From NCBI GenBank assembly GCA_964036295.1, contig OZ038463.1, positions 16,231,069 to 16,295,068 on the forward strand: 64,000 nt of DNA, written 5' to 3'. This DNA is from Plumapathes pennacea. Taxonomy: Eukaryota; Cnidaria; Anthozoa; Antipatharia; Myriopathidae. Position numbers and translations under genes: made by a program. Below are positions 32,301-44,455 of the stretch, in pieces (position 1 is the stretch's first letter; every line of letters begins with the position of its first letter). Below the pieces are notes generated by a model that was not told the origin of the DNA, did no database searches, and worked only from the letters and a program-made list of their open reading frames with translations.

Positions 32301-35300
32301 GTGCAGCTACAGTGCTTTTAATATATACAGTACCTCAAGTTTTTCTTCCTTTGACAACTTTGTCAGGTCTTTGATGATTTTTTCCTTTTTCTGAAGAATA
32401 CAATGAATAACCAGGAGTTACCAGGCTACAATGGTTTTATTTTTATCAAGGGCATATTGTAGCCATGCATCACTAGCCCAGATAGTGCAAACAGCTTTCT
32501 TCGACTGAGCAAGTTGGCAGGAAAATCTATCAGCAGGCTAGCAGAGCAGACAGGTTTAGGGAAAATCACTGATAGGGGTTCCTTTCTGTTAGAAACTGAC
32601 TGCAGAGGACAGTACAAAATCAAACAACTTTTATACTGATAGAAGAACCTGTCAAGCAGGCAGAATAATAGACAAACAGAGAGATACGGCAGTCTTACGG
32701 TTCAGGTACAGCATACAGTAGGACAGACATCGAGCAGACACTTTCTTCTTGAATAATTGAGAGAATTATCATGTTATGAGCTCAGGAATGAAAGGATTAC
32801 AAACAAGTGGCAGTTATTTGTAGACTGACACATGGAAAATGGCTCTATTCATGTAAACCAAAAAGCTGCAGGGAAGGCAAGGGAAGTAACAAGCCAGGAA
32901 GCTTGTAAATTTCTCATACAGACCTTTTTTTCACCTTCATTGTCATCTGTAGCCTCCTTCTCATCATCCTCTTTTATGGCAACCTTAAAATAATGGGGAC
33001 CCAGAGCCATTAAATATGTGAATGTACTGTACATACCATCACAAAAGCTCGTGTCTGTCTGTCTGTCTGTATATGGGAGTATCCAATAGAATTATTCTTT
33101 GCAACCTCAAGAACTGAGCATGCAGGTTCACTGATTCCCTAACAATACCTCAAAGTCTGTTGTGTCAAAGTCCTGGTCCTCCAGTACGGCTGCCATCTGC
33201 TTCTGCAGAGCAAGTGCCTCCTCTTCTTCCTCTTCAGCCAGCTGCATCAGCTCCTCATCAGAACCTTGAACACATGTGACAATCAACAGAGCAGTTTTCA
33301 GATCACTGTCAAAAGTAATCATATGATTGCTTTGGTGCGCTCTAACATTGGTCCAAAACAGTTAAGAAGCATTCTCAGTCCATCATGACCAAAAGAGAAA
33401 TATGAACTGTGCGGTCTTCTCGTGCAAGCAAGGAAGTGATGATGGTTTTTCCTCTCACTGCTCATTGATCAACTTACCCACATCTGCTCCAACATCATCA
33501 GTGGCATAGTAAGAGGATTTCTTTTTGCCCCATGCTTTGGCATTTGGCAGCCCTGCAAATCAATAGTACAGGCATTATTCTTGGCTTAGAGACCAGGGGC
33601 CAGATTCACAAAACTTCTGTATGAACAAAAATGTTTGTAAGTATGACTTACGCATTGTAAACTATGACTTTAATACGCATACTATCTTGTGCAAGATAGT
33701 ATACGTACTGTAAGTCATTGTTCCGATGTGTAAATTATACGTTTACGCAAGTTTTGTGAATCCGGCCCCAGAACTGTCAGTGCTATGTGTACCATAGTGA
33801 CACACATTTGGGACACGGGGACAGGGAATATATGCACTTATACTGTAAACTATATATACACTGTAATTAATAAGGGAAACTGGGTGATTAAGAATACCTA
33901 CTGTAAGTGATTCACAGTCATAATGGAAGCAACATAATGTAGGCCTTTTTCAACCATACTGTAGGCCTTATGTGACCCAAAATTAGCTATGTTTAATAAC
34001 AAAATTTCACATTTAGTACTACAGGTATATGTAGGCCTTGCTCTCCAGCAACTTTCCTCATATGAATCTTCTTCTTCTGAACTTCAAAAGGCTGCCAAAT
34101 TTAATGGTTTAATGCTATCATTCACCTGAAGTTTTGCAAGTCTGCATATCTTTTTCTTTTTTTTTTTTTTTTTGGGGGGGGGAGCTATTCTATTTATGGT
34201 ACTCAAAAACAAAATCTCTAGTTAGTTAATTTACCTATAGTTAGTTTTGGGTCACACGGCCTATAGTTGAAAAAGGCCAAGTATTAAGCAGCAGCGTAAA
34301 GTAACATACTGTACTGTAGTACTGTAGATACAGTAAATATTTATTGCATTGAGGGCTTTTTTTCACACTTTGTTTTTGCTCTGAATTTACATGACTGCTT
34401 TGTGGAATTCTGCCAGAGTTTACAGTTGGTTAAATTTATTTAATAGCATGAACACAAAAACTACAGTTGTCTGTCTCGAACGACTGGGCACCTACTACAT
34501 TTCAGGAACTACTGGTTGTACTAGTGGAATCTATAAACCTGGTGTATGATACGTGTATGAGTGAGCAAGAAGATGGAAGGTATCAGGGGACCAGGTACCA
34601 TGTATGACTAGCCTGCGAGAAGGCTCTCTTGACTAAGAATGGGATACTAAGTCCCTTCTCCTCCCCTTTCCCCTCTCCAACATCTTATTTTGAGCCAAGA
34701 GAACCAATTCACAGGCTACTGGATGACTAGCACCACAATAATATCGTTCAACCTGTTAGGCGTGCATATTACTTAATAAAAACAAGAACCAGACCTTTAT
34801 CTGTTGCATCGTCTTCACTGTCACTCTCCTCTTCCTAAGCAAAAGGAGAAAAATCATTCAAAATACAAAAATATAATAATAAATAGAAAAAATATTATTA
34901 TTAATGCATTTTTCTTTATCTTTCAATTGACTACGCCACCTGTAAATAAGTGTCTGCTGCAAATAATATTCTATTCATGCACAGTTTCTTACACCTGTGT
35001 GAACATGGCAGCTCGTTTTTGCTACAGTGCATGCTTCCCAACACATCTTATGCCAAATAGTTTGTGAAATGCAAGCTCACTTGAATGATAAAAACATTAT
35101 TGAACTCGGTCATTGCAAAATATTGTGATTTGCCAGTGTCTCACAGATCATCTTATTGATCTGCTTGCCACTGGCAAATCACAATGTTTTCCTCAACCTC
35201 GTCTGGCAATAATTGCTCATTTTAATACCATAATATTTTACTTTACCTTAAGCACACATTTCAAACCTGAACAATCACATGGGCCCCTACTGTACCTCCT

Positions 35301-36514
35301 CACTGTCATTGCTAATGTCCTCATCCTCATCAGATTCATCAATGTCCAACCCCATCATCTCCTCCTGGTAATGAACAAAAAGATAGAGTCAAGTAGCAAA
35401 CTCACACAAAAAATATAGAAAATTAGTCTAATATGTAATCAAATCACTGGTTTCCTACTTCATCTTCATAAGAATCGTCATCGGATACTTCATCATTATC
35501 ACCACCTGCACTATCCAACATAATCTGTGCAAAAATATAAAAAGCCTTGGTCAGTAATAATCAAGATTTCAGCCATTCTACTGAAACCATCAATGACGTC
35601 CAATTTATTTATAATAGAACAATATTTGTACACATAATTTTAGCATGCAGGAATACCATCTGACAATACTGTATTTTAGTGCACAAGAATAGTGAGCAGA
35701 TGGCAGCCAAGGTACTGGCACCATGTTTTCAAAAAAAAAACAACAACCTATTTTCACTTTTATTTTATACAGTAATATACCTTCTCACGGTTGGCATAAA
35801 ATTTGTCCACATCATCATGGTAAAAGTCCTCTGAATCCTGCAGACATCAAAATTGAACCTGATTAAAGAACCTGAGCCCATTAAAAAGGGCTAAAATACT
35901 TCATCACAGTTTTTTTTTTTTGTTGGCTGAGACATTTTCTAGTGTTACTGGTCAATGTTTAATACGGCAAAGAAGGCTGATATGTAAATGTTGCAAACAG
36001 TATATGTAATCTGAACGTGAGAATCCACAATGGAAAACCAATGTGCGCGCTTTAGCAGAAAATACAGTATACAGTATATTGTAAAACAATAATTATTCTT
36101 GGAGAAAGGAGATGGCCATTGGCAAATTCTAAATGTATAATGCTTATGCATACTGAGACATAGATAACCACTCAGTAGACTCCTGTATTATTATGAAAAG
36201 CAGTGGCCGAGTATCCTGTATTACATTATAATGCTAGTGTATAAGAGCGATTTCAAAATGGGCCAGTATATTTTAAGTTTTCAACGTCTGCTACAACAGA
36301 GAATCGACTGAAAGTTACGATGGACTTACAGGATCCGGCTCTTCATAAGTTCCTCCTCCATCTTCTTCTTTAGATTTGAGCTTCTTTCCTCGCCTGAAAG
36401 AAGCACATGGCCCTCAGCAAGGAAAACAAAATGGTTTGTCGCTTCCCACGTTTGCCGAGACGAAGATTAAAAACAATAAAAAAGGCATAAACCTGACCGC
36501 TTAGATCTTGCCAT
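26067..36514 (-). CDS. UTP3: UTP3/SAS10, small-subunit processome protein (20 exons, 501 aa)
   Basis: The minus-strand exons are 36514-36493, 36388-36330, 35837-35781, 35524-35459, 35364-35296, 34834-34795, 33552-33478, 33264-33149, 32983-32924, 32390-32334, 30289-30233, 30063-29995, 29154-29114, 28931-28835, 28297-28210, 28136-28099, 27625-27396, 27157-27091, 26671-26564 and 26156-26067 (TGA). They total 1506 nt, all in phase. The N-terminal third is acidic (EDFYHDDVDKFYANREK; DDDSYEDE). The central Sas10/Utp3/C1D domain is at about residues 189-324 (SPELLELLEEFKQK; YCINIGFYLLLKARQTPV). The C-terminal Sas10 domain is at about 437-501 (NKGLTAKKKKELRNPRVKHR; RYGGEVTGIR). UTP3/SAS10 acts in the nucleolus, in 18S rRNA processing. 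Human UTP3 is of similar length. Exon 2 uses the GCGAG acceptor because the upstream CAG acceptor breaks the frame. Confidence 0.93.
26166..26200 (+). repeat. (AAC)n microsatellite
   Basis: About eleven caa/aac units lie immediately beside the acceptor of the last UTP3 exon, on its intron side. Confidence 0.9.
26211..26488 (+). mobile_element. tRNA-derived SINE
   Basis: An A-box-like tggccgagcggtttggggg and a B-box-like gtgggttcaattcccac are spaced as in a class II tRNA and followed by a tRNA-unrelated body. The element ends in an A/T-rich tail (taaataaacgatatttattt). It lies in the last intron of UTP3, opposite to that gene. The tRNA fold is not intact, so it is a SINE, not a tRNA gene. Confidence 0.75.
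26750..26989. mobile_element. MITE with GGGCCCGG terminal inverted repeats
   Basis: gggcccggtttttcgaagg is matched in inverse by ctttggaaaaccgggccc. Internal inverted pairs are gattaagctaatgcaagatt and taatccaggattagcc. It lies in a UTP3 intron. Confidence 0.75.
30404..30560 (+). mobile_element. tRNA-derived SINE head joined to a LINE fragment
   Basis: gccgcggtggcctagcagtt supplies the A box and gtgtgggttcaaaacccg the B box. A SINE-like body continues to about 30560-30630. Directly after it comes the open RT frame of a LINE, with no recognisable tail between. Either the LINE inserted into or beside the SINE, or the unit is a chimera. Confidence 0.6.
30630..32199 (+). mobile_element. 5'-truncated non-LTR retrotransposon (LINE) with RT domain
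   Basis: The open frame from about 30637 to 31876 starts in mid-domain with QWAYRKGHSTEL. Numbered from the Met at 30668 it is 402 residues long. RT motifs in order are FIDFRKAFD (D25), GVPQGSVLGPLLF (81-93), the catalytic YADD (112-115) and a thumb-like C-terminal part (LWSSCDKKHLDKIERLHARA). The endonuclease and N-terminal region are missing. The stop is at 31874-31876, followed by a 3' UTR and a (TGAT)n tail at about 32180-32198, typical of CR1/L2-like elements. It lies in the intron between UTP3 exons 10 and 11, opposite to the gene. The RT frame is intact, so insertion was probably fairly recent. The element cannot move on its own. Confidence 0.9.
33596..33769. mobile_element. MITE with GGGGCCGGATTCACAAAACT ends
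   Basis: ggggccagattcacaaaact is inverted at the far end as agttttgtgaatccggcccc. The interior is a second hairpin around gcatactatcttgtgcaagatagtatacg. It lies in a UTP3 intron. Confidence 0.8.
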
Positions 36515-36770
36515 TATCAAGCCTTGTTGTTAAGCAGAGAGATCGTGGATAACTGGAAAATAAGCAGATTATTTTCAACTGCTGCTCTCTGCGGCTTCAC
36601 TCTTCTTCGGCCATCTTGTTTGCAAAGGACCGTGATAAGCTGGAAACCAGTCTGCTGCTGTGCAGCAGTGTTCGCGGGCGTTGACGACTTCGACAAGATG
36701 GCGGACGAAAATCAGACAGAAGCCAGCACAAACTTTATGATGTAATCGTTAAATACTGGACGTAAAAGGC
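36515..36770. promoter_or_regulatory. 256-bp divergent promoter region with a uORF for each gene
   Basis: The start codons of UTP3 (36514, minus) and the zinc-finger gene (36771, plus) face away from each other. On the minus strand a six-codon uORF (MAEEE, 36614-36597) precedes UTP3. On the plus strand a uORF at 36698-36745 (MADENQTEASTNFMM) ends 25 nt before the next ATG. Both uORFs start in the context AAGATGGC. The short shared space suggests one bidirectional promoter. Transcription starts are not visible from sequence. Confidence 0.55.
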
Positions 36771-39700
36771 ATGGCTCTAACACGGGGTATAAGGAAAAAG
36801 CTGTTGCCGTGTTTTCTTAGCCTTGCTGTAAGTAACTTCCATATTATACCATATACCATACTCGCTTTCAAACTATCTCCATTCATTACCTAGTGTGAGT
36901 GAATAATTTAGTATTATAAGTATTATAAATTTTATAGCTTTGTTGTCTCTTTCATTTATTGTGCCTAGCTATACTAGACTACTTAACAGTCAAGTTAAGT
37001 ATCGTTAATAATTACCATAACCAGGGTTATCCGTCTCGATTAGCCTACTTGGCTATTACAGGTAACCTGTACCTAGATACACTTTTTTCTTTTCTTTTCC
37101 CTAAAAATTATTGTAATTTCTTCTAAAATTGGTGCAAATAAACGTTGTTGTTGTTGTTGTTGTTGTAACTTCGCTTCCATCGTCTTAATATAGACTTGTA
37201 GCACTGCAAGACGTCCATGAAGATCGTTTTCAAATTCGTTTTTCTCAAACTTTGCTTATCAGATCTTTGCACAGCTCACATCGGCCGAAACCGACTGTTC
37301 TCGACCATTATCAAGGACTGTCAGAGGTGTTCTCAAAGAGGTCAGGTCTAAAACACTTAATTAATTATAAATCTGTGGACTAGCCCGTCACTGCAGATGA
37401 GATATGAACTACCTTCCCCACCTGAAAAAACAAAAAATAAAACAAAAAAAAAAAAACAAAAAAAAAACAAACAAACAAACAAACAAACAGCAGAACCAAC
37501 TCTCCCACTTTTACCCAGCATCCTTGCCTTGTTTCCCACAAACTCATGACAAAGTCCCACTTTAAAGAGCTAAGTTAGGAAAGTTTTCTTTACATAATAG
37601 CAAAAGCCAGATTCTGCTCCCAGATCTCTAGCTGGATCTCCCTCCTGAAAATTGGCATATCTGAAATGGAAGTGATGTATCGAGTTATTGATAATAAACA
37701 AAACAAAACACCCTTTCCCACACACATACTCAGATGATTGTACAGTATACAGTATCACCTGCCATATTACTGTGTCATATGCCTTGGCAAGTCTCATACT
37801 GCAGCCAAAAGCTTCTATCTCATGCCTATGGACAAATCTCTCACGCCTGGCCGACAATTTTAGGGCTATTTGGAAACTCGAATCGGCCCGAGAGAGGAGC
37901 AGTTGATCTATGTTAGTGATGGTACTGTACTTTCCCTGGTAAAAAAGGGCCCAGATGGGGTTTACTGTTAAGTGTTATGGGCCTGAATTATTTACTGTTA
38001 AGTGTTATGAAGCCCAAAAAATTAATGTTAAGTGTTATGTAAAAATATACAGTTAAGTGTTACAAGACTACATCTTAAATAAAACAAGACAAGAGGGCCT
38101 AGATGGGGTTTACTGTTAAGTGTTATGGGCCTGTATTTATTACTGTGTTAAGTGTTATGCATACCCTCCCATCTGGACCCTCGTAAAAGTGCTGGGGCTA
38201 CTGTAGGTTGTGTTTGGCAAACTGAAACTTAGCAAATTTTTGGAACGTCTTTGGAAATCTTTGGATGCCTTTGGAAATGGTGGGGTCATCTTTGAACATC
38301 CTGATACTTCCAGGATAAAGTTATCATGCATTTGACTCCAAAAAGTTGGCAGGCATACGCGTACTGTACACACATGACAGTCACATTTCTGGTGATGGTC
38401 AGGAATAAATAAGGCATAATACCCCTAAATGCATTTTGTGGTCATCTGCATACAGTAGTATGTTCAGCCTATGCGTTAGACGCATAAACTTGCGTTTTTT
38501 ACCCAATTATTTTTTTTTTGAAAACGCATTTTTAATGATGCAATGTGTTTGCTGATGTGTTTTTACTGTTGTTGAAGTTACGAGTGCGACCAGAGCTATG
38601 GTGTAATACGTATTTTTCAGACTGTCATACGCATTTTTACGGCAGGTCTGCGTTTTTAAACACATTTTTCAAAAACCTAGCGCAAAGGCTGATGTTGCTG
38701 CGCATAAAAGGTACATGTTGTACAACTTTTCTCTTATATCCTGTCACTTTTTTTATTCTGTGCAGCACTTCTATCCTGTCTTCCTTGAGAATGCTGCTTC
38801 TGTGCCCCTAGACTGCCCTCTTCATAAAGTTCACGATGTTTATGGAGTTCAAGAAGGAAACAAAACCCAAGAATACTCAGCAAGGTGGAAATGTGAGTTT
38901 TGTGGCAAAGCATTCTTCACAGAGAATTACCTGGATAAGCACTTTGTCAACAAGCATGATGACATGATAGTGAAGGTAAGTTATCTGTTACAACTATAAC
39001 TCAAAAATTTAAATTTAGATTTAGTTACAATTGAGCAGAATTGTAGGGGAATGGAACCAGATTCTTAATGGTATAAGAGAGGCCCCAAATACCTCTAATT
39101 TCAGGTTCAAAATATATTATTTTCTAATAGACAAAATTCCTAGTACATGGTTCCTAGTATCCTCTCATTATTTGTTTTAAAATAGGCTATTTAGTAGTCA
39201 AAAAAAAAAAAAAAAAAAAAAGTTTATTATTTTAGGACATCCCACCAGTATGTACTGCCCTGGACACTTTTATGCGATTCTCCTTCTCTGTTTACATTAC
39301 TATAGGTACCATATAATTTGAATATAATTTATAATTTAATTATCAGTATTTAAATTGTAGTAGTAAAAAATACCAAATTACCAACTGATTATATTTGCTA
39401 CAGGGTGCATCAGTGTGCCTGGCAGATTATTGTGACATCTTCAGGTGTAGTGTTGTGGATGCCCCTAACAAAGACTGGTTCTGGAAAAAAGCTCTCTGCA
39501 AGGAAGATGAAATGGCAGTGTGGAAGATGAGGTGTGAGGTGTGTATATGCTGTTGATGTGGTTAATAATGTTACAGAATGTATAAGCTGTTATTAGTGCA
39601 GACATCTTTAACTGTTACTTTGCACTAGGCCACTCCAAGCAATATAATTATTTTTATTTAACCTTAATAAATGAAATTAATGTCATCTTAGGAAACTATT

Positions 39701-42347
39701 TAATATTTTTAATAATAATGTATTTGGCTATCTTTCTTCCTTTTTTTTTTAATTAATGCTGTATCCTAAACCTACTGCTGAATGAATGAAGAAATGCTTT
39801 ATTTATACACGATATACAATCAGCATAGCTGGTTGTGCTAATGTCTTATACTGTATGCATACATAATTACAGTTTATAATGTAGCTTTTAAGCTTGCATC
39901 CCACCACGAAGTAGAGGAGGAGGGGGAGGAGGAGCTTTATGCTTTACTGGATTTACTGCCCTTTCTGAAAATCACATTATATGAGAAGTCTTGATGGCAT
40001 GAAGCTGTTAAAGAAGAGAAGGAATTTGTTTCTTTTTTTTTTTTTTTTTTTTTTACAAACACCAAAAAGAGATTACAATAATAATTATATATTTGTAAAA
40101 CTTGCTCAAATTATTATTAATTTCACCTTGGCATTGTCATATTTTATAGTTGATTTCTATTTGAATGATAGGCATTAATGCATGGCTGTTACCCACAAGG
40201 AAATATATCATTGGAAGCAAAAACAAGCATACAAGGTACAGTATATTATGCCTTAACTTATACATTGGATCATCCACAAACAGTTCAGTTTCTTCAGGAG
40301 AATATTGTGTGACCAGCTTGAACCTTAGCAGGAGATTATAGTTCACATTTATTATATTGAAAGAAGACTCTTATCAGCAAGGTTGTTATTTATCCAGGCA
40401 AATATTAGTGACATTTAGATATTCTTTGCACCTTTTTCCTGAAAGTGTGTTTGTTTTTACCTCTTTTGGACAGAGACCGTCATGAAGAACACCTGCTCAC
40501 TTTTGAATTGCAAGGAATACTGGAAACCTCCTTATGAAGAGGTATGTATGCTCATATTTATAGGCAAGTGGTATATAGTTATTTGCATTTTCTGGCAATG
40601 CTGATTCCTTCCCTCTCTGCTCAGAGGAAAATTAATTGAATTCTGGTTGGTCGGCCGGAACTTTATTTTGTTTCATTGGTATAATTATCGTGTGGCATGA
40701 AATTTTCGCGGGATTTAATTTTTCTCGGATTTTCCAACGATCCACGAAAGTTAGATCCTGCGAAGATAAACTCCCGCGAAAAAAAAAATAAAAACAAACA
40801 AACAAACAATCCGCAAAATTTGCTACATTTATTTAGATTTATACTGAAATTCAATTAAACCGACTGCAATCAATAGTTACGACCTACTTCTTTACATTAT
40901 TGCAACATAATGAACAGTATCTGCGATCTCTGGCTAATTTTGCTAACAACTTTAGGAGGAGACAATCTCCTGTCGAAGAACAAACAATGGATGGCTGCAA
41001 TACATGGGAACTTTTTAGTCTATTTAAACCCCCATTGTTGTTATATACCAGTACCGTACGTGAAATATCGGACAGGAACTTGCCCGAGATCCGCGAAAAA
41101 TTGTTCCCAGCAGTAAAGTCCGAAATCTAAATCCGCGAAAATTTGTTTCCGCGAAACGCAAAAAATTGGCAATGTGTGAAATTAAACTCTCACGAAAATT
41201 CCATACCATAATCATTGGTGCTTCGGTTTTGGTTTGTAATTCCATGTTTCATCCTGCGATTACATAATGAATAATCTATTTCCTTTTGCCTTTGCCCAGT
41301 GTGAGTTTTTTTTATTATGAACACGAGTTTGATTTGCATGAAATATGAGATATAGGCAGAACGTTACACAATTTTTGCACCTCTCCAAGGTCTGTAAGGT
41401 CTGACTACCTTCTAATAGGTGTACAACCTCCAGGTTGAGACTCCTTGGCTACGATCTTATGTAAGATCTTACCAAGATCTTAGCCAAGTTCCTGCATGGT
41501 CTTGGAGGAACCTGCGAGATCTTGGTAAGATCCTGGCAGGAGCTACCAAGATATATCTTGCCCTATTTTGTAAGAACACGTTCGCATCGCAAACCTATTG
41601 CTGATTCTGTGGCCGTTGTCGTGGTAGAGAGGTGACCGTGTTATAGGAAGGTTTCGATAACAATAAATGTATTTATAAACGGCCGGGACGAAGGAACCTG
41701 GCCGTCCGAGGGAGGTGTCCGTTGCAGGAAGAGGCCGTTGGTGGAGGTTCGAGCGTGTCACAATAAATTTATTACTCATCACGTTTTGTACACAGATTCC
41801 ATCCTGGAAGATCATCTTATTCGCCATTTTCACTCCTTTTTTCCTGGTCGGACTTATGATTTACTACTACAGCCTGGGCGACTACTACTAGTAAGTCATA
41901 TCTCTACGGTTACTACCCACACGTACAGTCAGAGCTAGCTTTTACCTGACTCCATAAAAAGTCAAAAGATAACGAAGTTTATCTTGAATTCGGGCAAGAT
42001 CAAATCTCTGCAGGTGACGATCATAAACGACGAAAAACTGCAATGACTAGGAAAAAGTCTCACTTGCTCATACCAAGTGGTATCGCTCGAAACGTCAGCT
42101 TATTAGGCCACCTACGAGTAGCCACATTTCCTCACCTTTCCTCACTAAAAGGCGTCAGTGAAAAATCCAGCTGTTTTCCAGCTGAGTTCAGTTTCTAAGC
42201 GTTGTTTAATTGTAATATTTCAGTGGTGATAATTTTGACTCCGGGAACTCATCGGAAAACATGGAGGAGAACACGCGGAGGTACAGGGGTGTGACAGATT
42301 TAGGAGACTTGAGGAGAAGATATGCTGGACACGTGCATTCGTATTAA
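36771..42347 (+). CDS. Secretory-pathway C2H2 zinc-finger, single-pass membrane protein (250 aa)
   Basis: The seven exons are 36771-36827, 38766-38975, 39404-39538, 40172-40235, 40474-40541, 41796-41890 and 42224-42347 (TAA), 753 nt, all in phase. Residues 1-19 look like a signal peptide (KKLLPCFLSLA). A single C2H2 finger has C62, C65, H78 and H83 (WKCEFCGKAFFTENYLDKHF). A Cys-rich stretch follows (CLADYCDIFRC; LMHGCYP; NTCSLLNCKEYW). One TM lies at about 182-203 (IILFAIFTPFFLVGLMIYYY), and a 40-residue tail ends in RRRYAGHVHSY. If the signal is used, the finger is luminal or extracellular and would not bind DNA. The architecture appears conserved in a small uncharacterised family (a recollection, not checked). 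Intron 5 contains an inverted-repeat element. It shares its promoter with UTP3. Confidence 0.85.
37960..38160 (+). repeat. Interspersed TTAAGTGTTATG motif repeats
   Basis: tactgttaagtgttatg or a close variant occurs six times at 25-60 bp spacing. Two longer blocks (gatggggtttactgttaagt and its repeat) are nearly identical. It lies in intron 1 of the zinc-finger gene. Confidence 0.7.
40675..41218. mobile_element. Inverted-repeat element in intron 5 of the zinc-finger gene
   Basis: Near the left end is gcatgaaattttcgcggga and near the right gaaattaaactctcacgaaa in inverse. Many tccgcgaaaa/cccgcgaaaa motifs lie inside. It is related in style to 16516-16940. The ends are imprecise. Confidence 0.4.
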
Positions 42348-43280
42348 AACCACCAGTCAAAGAAAAAGTGTACTCGCAATTTCTCCTGAAGTAGAGCACA
42401 TGAAGAAAGACCATGTGTAAATCTGGTTATTTTTGGCACCTCACGACTCGGATGCGAGTCTGCGATTGGCTGAACTCAGTCCAGCGCGCGGCAGCCAATG
42501 GCTCTTTCGTGGCTCAGAGTTCCCCTTGGCTTGGAAGACTTGGTAACATCTCCCGATATGATGAGCCACTCGGAGGACTGCCGCGCCGCGTGTTGGGACT
42601 CGCCCCTGTAACCCAGCGGAAGATATTTGTTCCAGATGAGTGGACGAAAAGTGATGGCCCCGCAATACGTTGTGGACCTTAGCTACTATATGATTCTGTT
42701 GCAGTTGAGAGACCCTGATGTTAATGTTCGAGAGGCTAGCTAACTTTTGGATACCATAGACTGAACCCTTACCCTTATTGCCAGAAAAGTTCAACTGTAA
42801 TAGTAAATTTTTCAATTCTTCGTTAGAGGCATTACTCACGCGGTATGTACTCCGACCAGTTCCTCCATCGTGATTGCGATATATGAGTGACAGACAGCAT
42901 CCGTTTGCGATGCGCGGGAGTTTTGGTGTCTCTTTTCGAGCGGGTATTAAGAGGTCGAAGGTTGGACATGACAAAAAATAAATAAAAATAAAAATCCGGG
43001 CTTCAACGAGATTGGAACTTTGCTGAAGGTCAACGTTTCGAACTCCGTTGAACACCGAATTCCTAAAGTTGCTTCGTAGTATTAACTGCGAAGACAATTC
43101 TCTGTCCAAAGTATCCAGCATTGCGCACTGGGACACCGCACACTCCCTACCCGCCCTCTCAGGGCCGAATCTAGGAAAACATATGGCTGGATTCCAAATA
43201 TGCGCTCGATGGGAACTAAATTTTAGAAATCTGCCGGACCGGTTTGACCGTAGATTTTTTTTTTTTTTTTTTTTTTTTTG

Positions 43281-43359
43281 CTCAGACGAAGGGCTAGCGC
43301 TCGAAACGTCAGAGTCAAATTCTTTCACGGCGTCTACCTTTCACACATCGGACCCTTAG
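43281..43359 (+). mobile_element. Retroelement 3'-end remnant (GAAGGGCTAGCGCTCGAAACG)
   Basis: cgaagggctagcgctcgaaa then cgtcagagtcaaat encodes DEGLALETSES and is followed by a short frame ending in TGA/TAG. This phrase, often seen with Penelope-type elements in animals, also occurs in shorter form at 19723, 42083 and 46421. Only the tail of the element remains. Confidence 0.4.
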
Positions 43360-44214
43360 TCGATCCAAGTTCAATCTACATCCCTTTGGTCTGTTTTAAA
43401 CGTCGAACTCCACCCTCGTAAAATAAAGATGTCGATCGAGTGAAGAAAACGTCGGCCTGTGAAATATAAGAGAACTCTTTATTTGTTGTAAAGGTGACAG
43501 ACCACCAAAAATAAGCTTTTTCAATCACATATAAATAATCACTCTGTAATTTTCTGTGTATTAATAAATATACCCATGTACTCAATCAGGATGGTATTTT
43601 TAAATATCACACTTCACTTGAATAGTTTTACACTCCAAAGACCAAAGTCTATTCGTCCACACCATTTACGAGCTTTCCGCAATCAAAAACGGCTCCCGAA
43701 GACGCGGTTTTCCAAAAACTATGCATTTTCAGATTTAAGCGCATTACTTATGTGTAGAAGTACAGATGGCGACTTCGTGTCAGAAATTACATCTCGAACA
43801 GGCTAACCTCGGTGTGCCGGTATATCCAAAAGCACAACGGCAAATCTAAAGAAATGTGCCGTTCACAGTAATAATACACCGAGTGCATTTGAAAAGGAGC
43901 AATGGCACACCAGATACCCGACTGATAAATTCCACGGAAACCTTAGTTCGTATAACCTTTTGCTGTACCGCGCAATGCTTCAAAATAAGGTTTTCATAAA
44001 CCACGCCCCGAGCCTTGTGTTAGCTTTAGAATACTGGTATACATGTTCTGAAGTTGGAGTATTCAGTTTAGTCACTATACCACTATATACTGTAAAACCT
44101 GGTTTTCACGAGCGACACACAAGCATTAAGGCAAGCACAATAGTTCTTATTTCACGTGAAAAAAGCTGCCTGTGCTTGCATCGCGCAGCCTAACCACAAA
44201 AATGTAAAAGTCTA

Positions 44215-44455
44215 AGGCCCCGTCCACACTAATCCGGATAAATTTGAAAACGGAGGTTTCGTATGAAAAAGCATCGAAAGTTTTCCGTCCACACTACCGG
44301 TTTCAAGTCGTTCTCACTTGCTGTCCACACTAGAACGCGTTTTCGAAAGTATCCGCTTTCGGTCACCGAAAACGCGTCTTAGTGTGGACGGGAGGCCAAA
44401 ACGGATAAATAAATATCCTTTTTCAAATTTATCCGGAGTAGTGTGGACGGGGCCT
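44215..44455. mobile_element. MITE, AGGCCCCGTCCACACTA family, copy 1
   Basis: aggccccgtccacactaatc is matched inverted by agtagtgtggacggggcct. The interior carries gtccacactag/tagtgtggac pairs and gttttcg motifs. It is the same family as 63253-63775 but without the nested insertion. Confidence 0.8.

Noticed and set aside
42441-43328. 295-codon minus-strand frame as a gene
   Set aside because: It has no recognisable domain, a homopolymer-coded Lys run and overlap with a retroelement tail. It is kept only as a finding.
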